From assembly GCF_039539005.1 (NCBI RefSeq), contig NZ_BAABCP010000001.1:186001-250000 (forward strand): a stretch of DNA of 64,000 nt. Direction: 5' to 3'. Below the pieces are notes generated by a model. The model was not told the origin of the DNA. It saw only the letters and a list, made by a program, of their open reading frames with translations, and made no database searches. The first letter of the stretch is position 1; each line of letters starts with the position of its first letter. Of this stretch, positions 27,660-35,427 are shown one piece after another. The stretch comes from Microbacterium soli. Its GTDB lineage: Bacteria > Actinomycetota > Actinomycetes > Actinomycetales > Microbacteriaceae. A program made the translations under genes and the position numbers.

Positions 27660-28120
27660 GACCGCAGTGGCAGCTCGAGGCGCAGCGCGTGCTGGAGCGC
27701 GGGCGCCGATTCGATCGCCGGATCCCCTCGTTCCTGCTGCGCTCCCCGATCAGCCGGATCGGCTACTGGTGGGGCACCTCCGTCGGCTGGGTATGGGGAT
27801 CGCTGTGGAGCACCGGCCCCGTGCAGCGCCGTGCGGGACTGTGGATCTTCCGCGGCCTGCCGGCATGGGCGTTCGCTCGAGGCGGGGTGTGCGTGGGCGG
27901 TTGCTACCTCACCGGTGACACCGACCCCTCCGACGCGGTGCTGCGCCACGAGGCCGTGCACAGGCAGCAGTGGCTGCGATACGGGTTCCTCATGCCGCTG
28001 CTGTACCTGTTCGCGGGCAGGGACCCGATGCGCAACCGATTCGAGATCGAAGCCGGGCTGGAGGACGGCGGTTACGTGCGACGCCCCACGGGCGGGTCTC
28101 AGCGGACGGGAAGGCCGTAG
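27656..28120 (+). CDS. Small protein with HExxH metallopeptidase-like motif
   Basis: The 154-residue protein has a basic, tryptophan-rich N-terminus, a hydrophobic stretch around YWWGTSVGWVWGS and a C-terminal HEAVHRQQWLRYG motif. Twenty-odd residues later comes NRFEIEAGLEDGGY, which could supply the third zinc ligand in a gluzincin-like site. No family name is certain. It overlaps the arginase-like stop as ATGA and its 3' end overlaps the converging SIP gene by 22 bases. A minimal membrane-linked zinc peptidase is the best guess. Confidence 0.65.
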   Translation: MRPQWQLEAQRVLERGRRFDRRIPSFLLRSPISRIGYWWGTSVGWVWGSLWSTGPVQRRAGLWIFRGLPAWAFARGGVCVGGCYLTGDTDPSDAVLRHEAVHRQQWLRYGFLMPLLYLFAGRDPMRNRFEIEAGLEDGGYVRRPTGGSQRTGRP

Positions 28121-28560
28121 CGCTCCGGGGCGTGGATCGCGATCGGATCGACACCGCAGGATTCCGTGAGGTGCTCGATGATGTCGGCGGTGCTGAGATA
28201 TCCGCCCAGCAGAGTCACCTCGGTGCCGGCCACCGCATCCGACCCATCGCACAGCATCTCGTCGGCCCATGCCGCGGCCGCACGGGTGAGCGCCTCGCCC
28301 ATGGCCCGCCGCCCGCCGCCACGGCGTGCGCGCGGCAGCCAGGTGACCGTCATGCGCGGCGGCGCGACGACGGTGCCGATGTCCTCCGCGCTCGGCACTT
28401 CGATGAACACTCGTCCGGCCGTGCACAACGGCAGGGCCGCCAGGAGTACCTCCACCTCGACCAGCGAACGCTCGTCGGCGGTGATGAGGTGCTGCACCTG
28501 ACGTCGCTGGGACGCCCGACGCGCGGCGCGGGTGCCGACGAAGGTCTCGAGCGTGCTCAT
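28099..28560 (-). CDS. SIP-domain protein (siderophore-interacting protein C-terminal domain)
   Basis: The 153-residue protein matches only the C-terminal half of siderophore-interacting ferric reductases: ITADERSLVEVEVLLAALPL, VTWLPRARRGGG, ALTRAAAAWADE and GGYLSTADIIEHL. The FAD-binding N-terminal barrel is missing, so it is a stand-alone SIP domain, probably NAD(P)H-binding. An IdeR/DtxR-like box and a TATGAT -10 directly upstream point to iron repression and an almost leaderless mRNA. Confidence 0.75.
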   Translation of the reverse strand: MSTLETFVGTRAARRASQRRQVQHLITADERSLVEVEVLLAALPLCTAGRVFIEVPSAEDIGTVVAPPRMTVTWLPRARRGGGRRAMGEALTRAAAAWADEMLCDGSDAVAGTEVTLLGGYLSTADIIEHLTESCGVDPIAIHAPERYGLPVR

Positions 28561-28568
28561 GATGCCCC

Positions 28569-28574
28569 ATCATA
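28569..28574 (-). promoter_or_regulatory. -10 box TATGAT of the SIP gene
   Basis: TATGAT lies eight bases before the ATG, with TTAGGC 17 bases upstream as a -35 inside the iron box. Repressor bound there would block the promoter. Confidence 0.6.
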
Positions 28575-28582
28575 CCATCTAT

Positions 28583-28601
28583 GAAGGGTTGCCTAACCTT
28601 C
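28583..28601 (-). promoter_or_regulatory. IdeR/DtxR iron-box candidate
   Basis: The minus strand reads GAAGGTTAGGCAACCCTTC, a 19-base near-palindrome matching the DtxR/IdeR consensus at 13 of 19 positions (conserved AGG..AGG/C..CCT core). It covers the -35 of a siderophore-related gene, where an iron repressor would be expected. Confidence 0.68.
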
Positions 28602-28642
28602 CTTCGAGGCCTCGCCGGGTACCCAGGGGCTGCACCGAATGC

Positions 28643-29347
28643 TCAGACCAGCAGAGCATCGCGCAGGGCCGCGAGCTCGGCGTCCGTCAGCCCCGAGGTC
28701 TCCAGATACCCGGCGGCCGACCCGAAGCGCTCATCGATGTCATCCAGCAGCGCGGCCATCACCGCGGCGGGCGACGCCGTGGCCACCTGGATCGCGTTGT
28801 GCGGGTTCGCCGAGATCGCCCGCAGGTACCGCTCGATGGACCGCTTGCGCGAGGCCGACAGCTGGGACTGGGTCAGCGCGTAGTCCGCGATCACGGCGTC
28901 CCTGTCGGCGCCGACCGCACTGAGGGCGAGGGCCACCGTCACCCCGGTGCGATCCTTGCCGAGCGTGCAGTGCACGAGTGTCGGTTCTCCCCTCGCGATC
29001 ACCCGGATCGCCTCGACGAACCGCTCGCCGGATTCATCGACGAGGTGCCGGTACATGGCGGCGAGATCCATGCCCTGTGCGAGGAAGGAGTCCGCCGAGC
29101 CGAGGAACAGCGGCACCCGCGTCGTGTCGACGGCGGTCAGGTCGGACGGCGCGGAGCGCACCTCGGCATCATCGCGCAGATCGACGATGTGCCGTACGAG
29201 CCCGCTCAGGACGGACCGTCCCTCCGCCGTCACCCCGGACAGATGCCCCGAACGCAGCAGCGCACCCGAGCGCACGCGCGTGTCTCCGGCAGGAATGCCG
29301 CCGACATCTCGCAGGTTGTTCACACCGGGAACGCTGAGGACGGGCAT
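28643..29347 (-). CDS. Tyrosine-protein phosphatase (Tyr_phosphatase_3/PtpB-like)
   Basis: The 234-residue protein has the atypical P-loop HCTLGKDRTG (about residue 126), with the catalytic cysteine and arginine. It begins VNNLRDVGGIPAGDTRVRSGALLRSGHLS, typical of PtpB/MPtpB-like dual-specificity and phosphoinositide phosphatases. No signal peptide is seen. A TATGGT box six bases before the ATG sets the start and suggests a leaderless mRNA. Natural substrate unknown. Confidence 0.88.
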   Translation of the reverse strand: MPVLSVPGVNNLRDVGGIPAGDTRVRSGALLRSGHLSGVTAEGRSVLSGLVRHIVDLRDDAEVRSAPSDLTAVDTTRVPLFLGSADSFLAQGMDLAAMYRHLVDESGERFVEAIRVIARGEPTLVHCTLGKDRTGVTVALALSAVGADRDAVIADYALTQSQLSASRKRSIERYLRAISANPHNAIQVATASPAAVMAALLDDIDERFGSAAGYLETSGLTDAELAALRDALLV

Positions 29348-29353
29348 CCTTCC

Positions 29354-29359
29354 ACCATA
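29354..29359 (-). promoter_or_regulatory. -10 box TATGGT of the tyrosine phosphatase gene, leaderless type
   Basis: TATGGT, six bases (GGAAGG), then ATG. The spacer is purine-rich and could double as a ribosome binding site. Confidence 0.5.
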
Positions 29360-29406
29360 GGACGAGAAGCTCGATCCCACCCCGCGCACGAGCTGCACCA
29401 CAATAA

Positions 29407-29428
29407 CAATAGAAGTCCTTTCTTATTG
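29407..29428. promoter_or_regulatory. A/T-rich imperfect inverted repeat, candidate operator
   Basis: CAATAGAA and TTCTTATTG form an inverted repeat with one bulged base around GTCCT, inside the most A/T-rich patch of the window (about 29400-29440). It lies between the divergent phosphatase and alpha/beta hydrolase genes. The patch could hold promoters for both; the regulator is unknown. Confidence 0.42.
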
Positions 29429-29509
29429 ATCATTCTGACCACCGCAGACCCTTCCAACATGGACGATCTGACTCCAGATTTCTCCGTCACCGTCAACCGA
29501 TAGCAGAAT

Positions 29510-30427
29510 ATGGCCGTGACCCAAGACAGCAGCGAGTTCCGCTACCTGCCCGCGCAGGCCGCCGGACTCGGCACGGATGTCCCCTCGACGCGCCGCGTGA
29601 CGACCTCCCTGCCCGACGGGCGCACCCTCAGCGCCCTCCGTTTCGGGTCCGCGAAGCCCGAGGTCACCCTGCTGCACGGGGCGGGGCTCAACGCCCACAC
29701 GTGGGACACCGTGAACCTCCTGCTGGGACGGCCGTCGCTGGCCATCGACCTCGCCGGACACGGCGACTCCTCCTGGCGGCCGGACCTCGACTACTCCCCC
29801 GCGTCCCTGGCACCCGACGTCGCCCTCGCGATCGCGCAGCAGACGTCGGGGCCGCAGGTGCTCATCGGTCATTCCCTCGGCGGCCTGACCGCAGCGGTCG
29901 TCGCCGCCCGGCACCCCGAACTCGTCCGGGAGCTCATCCTCGTCGACATCGTCCCCGGTCTGGACACTGACGCGGCGCCATCGATCCTGCGCGAGTTCTA
30001 CCAGGTCACCGACTTCGCCTCACGCGACGAGGCCGTCGACCGCGCCGAGCGCTTCGGGTTCGGCGGCTCCCGAGAGGACACCGAGCGAGGCGTCTTCTTC
30101 AACACCCGCGTGCGCGAGGACGGTCGCGTGGAGTGGAAGCACCACTTCGCACAGGTCATCGGCCGCACCTTCGACGCCCTGAACACCGACAGCCGCGCCT
30201 CGACCGCCGCGGATGACCCGTGGGCGGCCCTCGCCGCCGTCACCGCACCGGTCACCCTCCTCCGCGGCACCCGCGGCTTCCTGCAGGAGTCCGACGTCGC
30301 GGAGTTCTCCCGACGGCTGCCCGACGCCGTCGTGCGCACCGTCGACGCCGGGCACAACGTGCAGGAGACCGACCCGGCATCCATCGCCGACGCCGCCTCC
30401 GAAGCACTGAATCGTCCCACCCGCTGA
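29510..30427 (+). CDS. Alpha/beta-fold hydrolase
   Basis: The 305-residue protein has the oxyanion HGAGLNAHTWD, the nucleophile elbow IGHSLGGLTA and a late aspartate/histidine pair (LLRGTRGF, VDAGHNVQETD). It lies 38 bases before a complete peptide-type ABC importer and is likely its first operon gene, perhaps hydrolysing an imported amide or ester. The ATG has no ribosome binding site. A GTG two codons later is preceded at six bases by CAGAAT, so a leaderless start at 29516 is a serious alternative. Confidence 0.82.
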   Translation: MAVTQDSSEFRYLPAQAAGLGTDVPSTRRVTTSLPDGRTLSALRFGSAKPEVTLLHGAGLNAHTWDTVNLLLGRPSLAIDLAGHGDSSWRPDLDYSPASLAPDVALAIAQQTSGPQVLIGHSLGGLTAAVVAARHPELVRELILVDIVPGLDTDAAPSILREFYQVTDFASRDEAVDRAERFGFGGSREDTERGVFFNTRVREDGRVEWKHHFAQVIGRTFDALNTDSRASTAADDPWAALAAVTAPVTLLRGTRGFLQESDVAEFSRRLPDAVVRTVDAGHNVQETDPASIADAASEALNRPTR

Positions 30428-30465
30428 CCAGCGGCTCCTCACAGCACCCTCCGAGAGGACACACC

Positions 30466-32001
30466 TTGTCACCGTTCCGCAGCATCCGCAGACCCGTCCA
30501 GCTGGCCGCCATCGGCGTCCTCGCCGTCGGTGCGCTCGTCCTCACCGCCTGCGGCGGTGCCACACCCCAGGACACCCCCACCACGACGACCGGGGCAGCC
30601 GACCCGAACGCCGAGCTGACCGTGGGTCTCGTCCTGGAGCCGACGAACCTGGACATCCGCCACACCAGTGGCGCGGCGCTGGAGCAGATCCTCGTCGACA
30701 ACATCTACGAGGGGCTCGTCACCCGCACGCAGGACAACACCATCGAGGACCGCCTCGCGGCATCCCACGAGATCTCCGACGACGGGCTCACCTACACCTT
30801 CACGCTCAACGAGGGCGTCACCTTCCACGACGGCAGCGCACTGACGGCCGCCGACGTGGTGTCGTCGTATGAGACCGTGCGGACGGATGCCGCGGTGCAG
30901 GGGAACGCGCAGTTCGCCGGTGTGACCGAGATCAGCGCCCCCGACGACCTGACCGTGCAGATCACCCTCGCCGAGCCCGACCAGAACTTCCTGTTCACCC
31001 TCACCGGGCCGGCAGGACTCGTCTTCAAGACCGACGACGGCACCGATCTGAAGACGGCCGAGAACGGCACGGGTCCGTTCGTCCTCCAGCGCTGGATGAA
31101 GGGCAGCTCCATCACCTTCGACCGCTACGACGACTACTGGGGCGAGAAGGCCGGTCTCGCAGAGGTGACCTTCCAGTACATCCCCGATTTCACCGCCGGA
31201 GTCAACGCCGCCCTGGACGGCAGCGTCGACGTGCTCACCGCCGTCGACCCGAACCTCGTGTCCCAGCTGGAGGACACCGGCGAGTTCACCATCACCACCG
31301 GCCGCACGACGGACAAGGCCACACTCGCCTTCAACAACGCCAGGGCTCCGCTCAGCGACAAGCGGGTGCGCGAGGCCCTGCGCCTGGCCATCGACCATGA
31401 CGCCCTCGTCGAGGCCGTCGGCGCCGGTCAGACCCTGTACGGCCCGATCCCCGAGCTCGACCCCGGCTATGAGGACCTCTCCGAGCTCGTCCCCTACGAC
31501 CCTGACAGGGCGAAGGAGCTGCTCGAGGAGGCCGGTCAGTCCGAGCTGGAGCTGACCCTCACGATCCCGTCGATCTACGGCACGACGGTCGCCCAGGTGC
31601 TCGTCTCGGACTTCGCAAAGGTGGGAGTCTCCCTCGAGGTCGATCGCGTCGAGTTCGCCACCTGGCTCGAGGACGTGTACACCAACCACGACTACGAGCT
31701 CAGCTTCGTGCTGCACGTGGAGCCCCGCGACTTCAACAACTGGGCCGACCCCGACTACTACTTCGGCTACGACGACAGCGAGGTGCAGAACCTGTACGCC
31801 AGGGCCCGGGCCGAACGCGACCCCGACGCATCGGCCGACCTGCTGAAGAAGGCGGCTCGCATCGTCTCCGAGGACCACGCCGCGGACTGGCTGTACAACG
31901 GCGCCACGCTGACGGCGCTGAGCCCCGGCATCACGGGATTCCCGGAGGACTCGATCAACTCGCGCATCGACCTCGCCGGCGTCACCAGGACCGCCGGCTG
32001 A
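30466..32001 (+). CDS. ABC transporter substrate-binding lipoprotein, family 5 (peptide/nickel type)
   Basis: The 511-residue protein begins at a TTG preceded by GAGAGGA. Its signal peptide ends in the lipobox LTAC. The mature part has the SBP family 5 pattern (LEPTNLDIRHTSGAALEQIL, TFTLNEGVTFHDGSALTAADVV, KRVREALRLAIDHDALV). The family binds oligopeptides, opines, nickel chelates or glutathione, and the ligand cannot be told from sequence. It is followed directly by two permeases and two ATPases, giving a complete importer. Confidence 0.9.
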   Translation: MSPFRSIRRPVQLAAIGVLAVGALVLTACGGATPQDTPTTTTGAADPNAELTVGLVLEPTNLDIRHTSGAALEQILVDNIYEGLVTRTQDNTIEDRLAASHEISDDGLTYTFTLNEGVTFHDGSALTAADVVSSYETVRTDAAVQGNAQFAGVTEISAPDDLTVQITLAEPDQNFLFTLTGPAGLVFKTDDGTDLKTAENGTGPFVLQRWMKGSSITFDRYDDYWGEKAGLAEVTFQYIPDFTAGVNAALDGSVDVLTAVDPNLVSQLEDTGEFTITTGRTTDKATLAFNNARAPLSDKRVREALRLAIDHDALVEAVGAGQTLYGPIPELDPGYEDLSELVPYDPDRAKELLEEAGQSELELTLTIPSIYGTTVAQVLVSDFAKVGVSLEVDRVEFATWLEDVYTNHDYELSFVLHVEPRDFNNWADPDYYFGYDDSEVQNLYARARAERDPDASADLLKKAARIVSEDHAADWLYNGATLTALSPGITGFPEDSINSRIDLAGVTRTAG

Positions 32002-32004
32002 CCT

Positions 32005-32958
32005 GTGCTCCGATACGCGCTCACACGAGGAGTCCTGCTGATCGTGGGATTGCTCGTGTCGAGCGTGATCATCTTCTTCACGCTTCGGGTTCTCCCCGGC
32101 GACGTCGCGCAACTCGTCGCCGGCACGCAGGCCGGGCCCGAGCAGGTCGAGGCGATCCGGAAATCGCTCGGTCTCGACCGTCCGCTGCCCGCGCAGTACG
32201 CCGACTGGGTCGGCGGGCTCTTCCACGGGGACCTGGGCACCTCGCAGCTCAGTGGCGCGTCGGTCGGAGCGGAGCTGTGGGAGAAGGCCAGGGTCACCGG
32301 TCCCCTCGCGCTCATGTCCATGCTCATCGCCATGCTCATCGCGGCGCCGTTCGGCGTGCTGTCGGCCGTGCTGCGCGGCAGGTCGACCGGCACCGCGATG
32401 AGCGTGGCGGCACAGACCGTCGCAGCCGTGCCGGTGATCTGGGCCGGGATGATGCTCGTGGTCGTCTTCGCGCACTGGCTGGGGTGGCTCCCCGCCCAGG
32501 GATTCCCCCGCGCGGGATGGTCGACGCCGGCGGCCGCGTTCGAGTCGTTGCTGCTGCCGGCCCTGACGATCGGCATCGTCGAGGGCGCGATGCTCATGCG
32601 GTTCGTGCGCAGCGCCACCCTGCAGGCCGCCGGTCAGGACTTCGTGCGCACCGCGGCGGCGAAGGGCCTCACCCGCAGACAGGCGCTGATCCGCCACGGC
32701 ATCCCCGCCGTCGGCCTCTCGATCGTCACGGTGCTCGGTGTGCAGGTGGCGGGAATCATCGTCGGATCGGTGGTCATCGAGCAGCTGTTCACCCTGCCGG
32801 GAATCGGGCGGATGCTCGTCGTCGACGTCGGCACCAGGGATCTCGTGAAAGTGCAGAGCGAGCTGCTGGTGCTCACCGGCTTCGTGCTCGTGATCGGCTT
32901 CCTCGTCGACCTCGTGCACCACATCGTCGACCCGCGTCAGCGAGCGGAGGCGGAATGA
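32005..32958 (+). CDS. ABC transporter permease, DppB/OppB type
   Basis: The 317-residue permease has six membrane helices, the N-terminal RYALTRGVLLIVGLLVSSVIIFF and the EAA-type loop DFVRTAAAKGLTRRQALIRHGI. It ends in DLVHHIVDPRQ, the standard C-terminus of this type. The GTG start is three bases after the substrate-binding gene, and the stop overlaps the next start. Confidence 0.92.
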   Translation: MLRYALTRGVLLIVGLLVSSVIIFFTLRVLPGDVAQLVAGTQAGPEQVEAIRKSLGLDRPLPAQYADWVGGLFHGDLGTSQLSGASVGAELWEKARVTGPLALMSMLIAMLIAAPFGVLSAVLRGRSTGTAMSVAAQTVAAVPVIWAGMMLVVVFAHWLGWLPAQGFPRAGWSTPAAAFESLLLPALTIGIVEGAMLMRFVRSATLQAAGQDFVRTAAAKGLTRRQALIRHGIPAVGLSIVTVLGVQVAGIIVGSVVIEQLFTLPGIGRMLVVDVGTRDLVKVQSELLVLTGFVLVIGFLVDLVHHIVDPRQRAEAE

Positions 32959-33824
32959 TGCCCCGCTGGCTGCGCACCCTGCTGTCGACCCGGACCGGTC
33001 TGTTCGGTGTCGCCGTGGTCGCGCTAATCGTGCTGACCGCCCTCGTGTCGCTGCTGTGGACTCCGTTCGATCCCATGATCTCCGATGTCCGCGGACGCTG
33101 GGCCGCACCGAGCTGGCCGCATCTGCTGGGCACCGACGGCACGGGCCGTGACATCCTCAGTCTGCTCATGGCGGGGGCGCGCACCACGGTGTTCGTCGCC
33201 GTGGGGTCCGCAGTGGTGGCCACCGTCGTCGGCATCGCCCTGGCAGCCCTGGGCGCTCTCACGGCGCGGTGGCTGCGCGAGACCGTGGCCGTGCTCGTGG
33301 ACATCCTCATCGCCTTCCCGGTGCTCCTGATCGCCATGATGATCTCGGCGGTCTGGGGCGGCTCGCTGTGGGTGGTCGTCTTCGCCGTCGGCATCGGATT
33401 CGGGGTGAGCATGGCCCGCGTCACCCGCCCCGAGCTGCGGCGCGTCCAGCAGAGCGATTTCGTCGTCGCCGGCCGCGCCGCGGGCCTGAGCACGGGGCAG
33501 AACCTCCTCCGGCATCTGCTGCCCAACATCGCGCCGGTGTTCATCGTCCAGCTGTCGTGGTCGATGGCCGTCGCCGTGCTGGCCGAGGCCGGACTGTCCT
33601 ACCTCGGCTTCGGTGCAACGCTCACGGAGGCGTCCTGGGGGACGCTGCTGGCCGATCTGCAGCGCTACATCGGCGTGCACCCGTTGACCGTGGTGTGGCC
33701 GGGCCTGGCCATCACCGTCACGGTCCTGGGGCTGAACCTGCTCGGCGATGCGCTGCGCGAGGCCACCGATCCGACGCTGTCACGGGACGCGGACCGACTC
33801 CACGAGCCGGTGGTGATCGCGTGA
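32955..33824 (+). CDS. ABC transporter permease, DppC/OppC type
   Basis: The 289-residue permease has the signature HLLGTDGTGRDILSLLMAGARTT and the EAA loop FVVAGRAAGLSTGQNLLRHLLPN. It ends LLGDALREATDPTL. Two adjacent ATG codons overlap the upstream stop; GGAGGCGG precedes them. It forms the channel with the preceding permease. Confidence 0.92.
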   Translation: MMPRWLRTLLSTRTGLFGVAVVALIVLTALVSLLWTPFDPMISDVRGRWAAPSWPHLLGTDGTGRDILSLLMAGARTTVFVAVGSAVVATVVGIALAALGALTARWLRETVAVLVDILIAFPVLLIAMMISAVWGGSLWVVVFAVGIGFGVSMARVTRPELRRVQQSDFVVAGRAAGLSTGQNLLRHLLPNIAPVFIVQLSWSMAVAVLAEAGLSYLGFGATLTEASWGTLLADLQRYIGVHPLTVVWPGLAITVTVLGLNLLGDALREATDPTLSRDADRLHEPVVIA

Positions 33825-34624
33825 GCCTCGAGGTGCGCGACCTCGTCATCGAGATCGGCGGCCGGACCCTCGTGGACGGCGTCTCGTTCGCCGTCGCCGA
33901 CGGTCAGCGCTTCGGCCTGATCGGCGAATCGGGATCGGGCAAGTCCCTCACCGCCCTCGCCGTGATGGGGCTGCTCCCCGAGGAGGCCACCGCGCACGGC
34001 AGCATCCGCTGGAACGGCGTCGAGCTGATCGGAATGCCGGACCGGGAGCTGGCACGGCTGCGCGGCGACGACATCGGAATGGTCTTCCAGGAGCCGCGCA
34101 CGGCGCTGAACCCCATCCGCACCGTGGGCAGGCAGATCGCCGAGTCGATCCGCATCCACGAGCGCATCGGACGGCGCGCGGCACGGGTGCGCGCCATCGC
34201 CGAAGCCGCCCGCGTGCACCTGCCCGAACCGGAGTCCATCGTCGACCGCTATCCGCATCAGCTCTCCGGCGGCCAGCGCCAGAGAGCGGCCATCGCGATG
34301 GCGCTGGCCTGCCGTCCGGACCTGCTGATCGCCGACGAGCCGACCACTGCGCTGGATGTGACCATCCAGGCGGAGGTGCTGCGCCTGCTGCACGCGCTCG
34401 TGCAGGAGCAGGGCATGTCGCTGGTGTTCATCACCCACGACCTCGCCGTGCTCTCCCAGATCGCCACTCATGCCGCGGTGCTCGAGCACGGCCGGGTGGT
34501 CGAGCAGGGTGCCGTCGGCACGCTGCTGAGCACGCCGTCCTCCCCCGTGACCCGTGCGCTGCTGCGGGACGCGACGGCCACGCTGTGGCGGCCGGACGGC
34601 GACGGGAACGGGGGCGCGTCATGA
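33821..34624 (+). CDS. ABC transporter ATP-binding protein, DppD/OppD type
   Basis: The 267-residue ATPase has the Walker A GESGSGKS, the Q-loop [11 protein letters not shown], the signature LSGGQRQR, the Walker [13 protein letters not shown] and the switch histidine ITHD. It starts at a GTG overlapping the upstream stop (GTGA). The C-terminal oligopeptide-transporter extension with cysteines (Fe-S in some OppD) is short and lacks them. Confidence 0.93.
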   Translation: MSLEVRDLVIEIGGRTLVDGVSFAVADGQRFGLIGESGSGKSLTALAVMGLLPEEATAHGSIRWNGVELIGMPDRELARLRGDDIGMVFQEPRTALNPIRTVGRQIAESIRIHERIGRRAARVRAIAEAARVHLPEPESIVDRYPHQLSGGQRQRAAIAMALACRPDLLIADEPTTALDVTIQAEVLRLLHALVQEQGMSLVFITHDLAVLSQIATHAAVLEHGRVVEQGAVGTLLSTPSSPVTRALLRDATATLWRPDGDGNGGAS

Positions 34625-35409
34625 GTCTCATCGAAGCGTCCGGTCTCAGCCGCGCCTTCCCCCTGCCCCGCCGCACGATGTTCGAGCGCCCGCGCACGGC
34701 GCCGGCCCTGCACCCCACCGATCTGACGATCGAGGAGGGCGCATCCGTGGGCGTCATCGGCGAGTCGGGCTCCGGGAAGTCGACTCTCGTGCGACTCCTG
34801 CTGGGACTGGACCGGCCGACCGCGGGCGTGGTGCGCATCGACGGCAGGGAGGTGGATGCGACGGCATCCGCCCGTTCGCTGCACTGGCTGCGCAGGTGGA
34901 CCGGTCTGGTGTTCCAGGACCCGTACGCCTCGCTTGATCCGCGCATGACCGCCGGCCAGAGCATCGCAGAGCCGCTGTGGGCGCTGGGCGTTCCGGGAGA
35001 CCATCGTGCGCGTGTGCGCGAGGTCCTCGAGCAAGTCGGGCTGGATGCCGAGATGGCGGACCGCCACCCGCACGAGTTCTCCGGCGGGCAGCGCCAGAGG
35101 ATCGCCATCGCGCGCGCCATCGCGCACCGTCCGCGCATCCTCGTCGGCGACGAGCCACTGTCCGCGCTGGATGTCACGGCCCGGGCCCAGGTCCTCGAAC
35201 TCCTGGAGCGTCTGCGGCACGAGGAGGGGCTCACGCTCATCATGGTGTCGCACGACATCGGCGTGGTGCAGAACCTCGCGGACACCGTGCTGGTCATGAA
35301 GGACGGCCGCATCGTCGAACGCGGTCGGACGGATGCCGTGCTGCGGCATCCGTCCGAGGACTACACCAGGGCGCTGCTGGCCGCGATCCCGGTCATCCCG
35401 GAGCCGTGA
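34621..35409 (+). CDS. ABC transporter ATP-binding protein, DppF/OppF type
   Basis: The 262-residue ATPase has the Walker [23 protein letters not shown], the signature FSGGQRQR, Walker B ILVGDEPLSALD and VSHD. It is coupled to the previous gene (ATGA) and ends the six-gene importer unit. The next gene converges on it 18 bases away, with no hairpin I can see between. Confidence 0.93.
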   Translation: MSLIEASGLSRAFPLPRRTMFERPRTAPALHPTDLTIEEGASVGVIGESGSGKSTLVRLLLGLDRPTAGVVRIDGREVDATASARSLHWLRRWTGLVFQDPYASLDPRMTAGQSIAEPLWALGVPGDHRARVREVLEQVGLDAEMADRHPHEFSGGQRQRIAIARAIAHRPRILVGDEPLSALDVTARAQVLELLERLRHEEGLTLIMVSHDIGVVQNLADTVLVMKDGRIVERGRTDAVLRHPSEDYTRALLAAIPVIPEP

Positions 35410-35427
35410 CCGCTCCGACCCCGCCGG

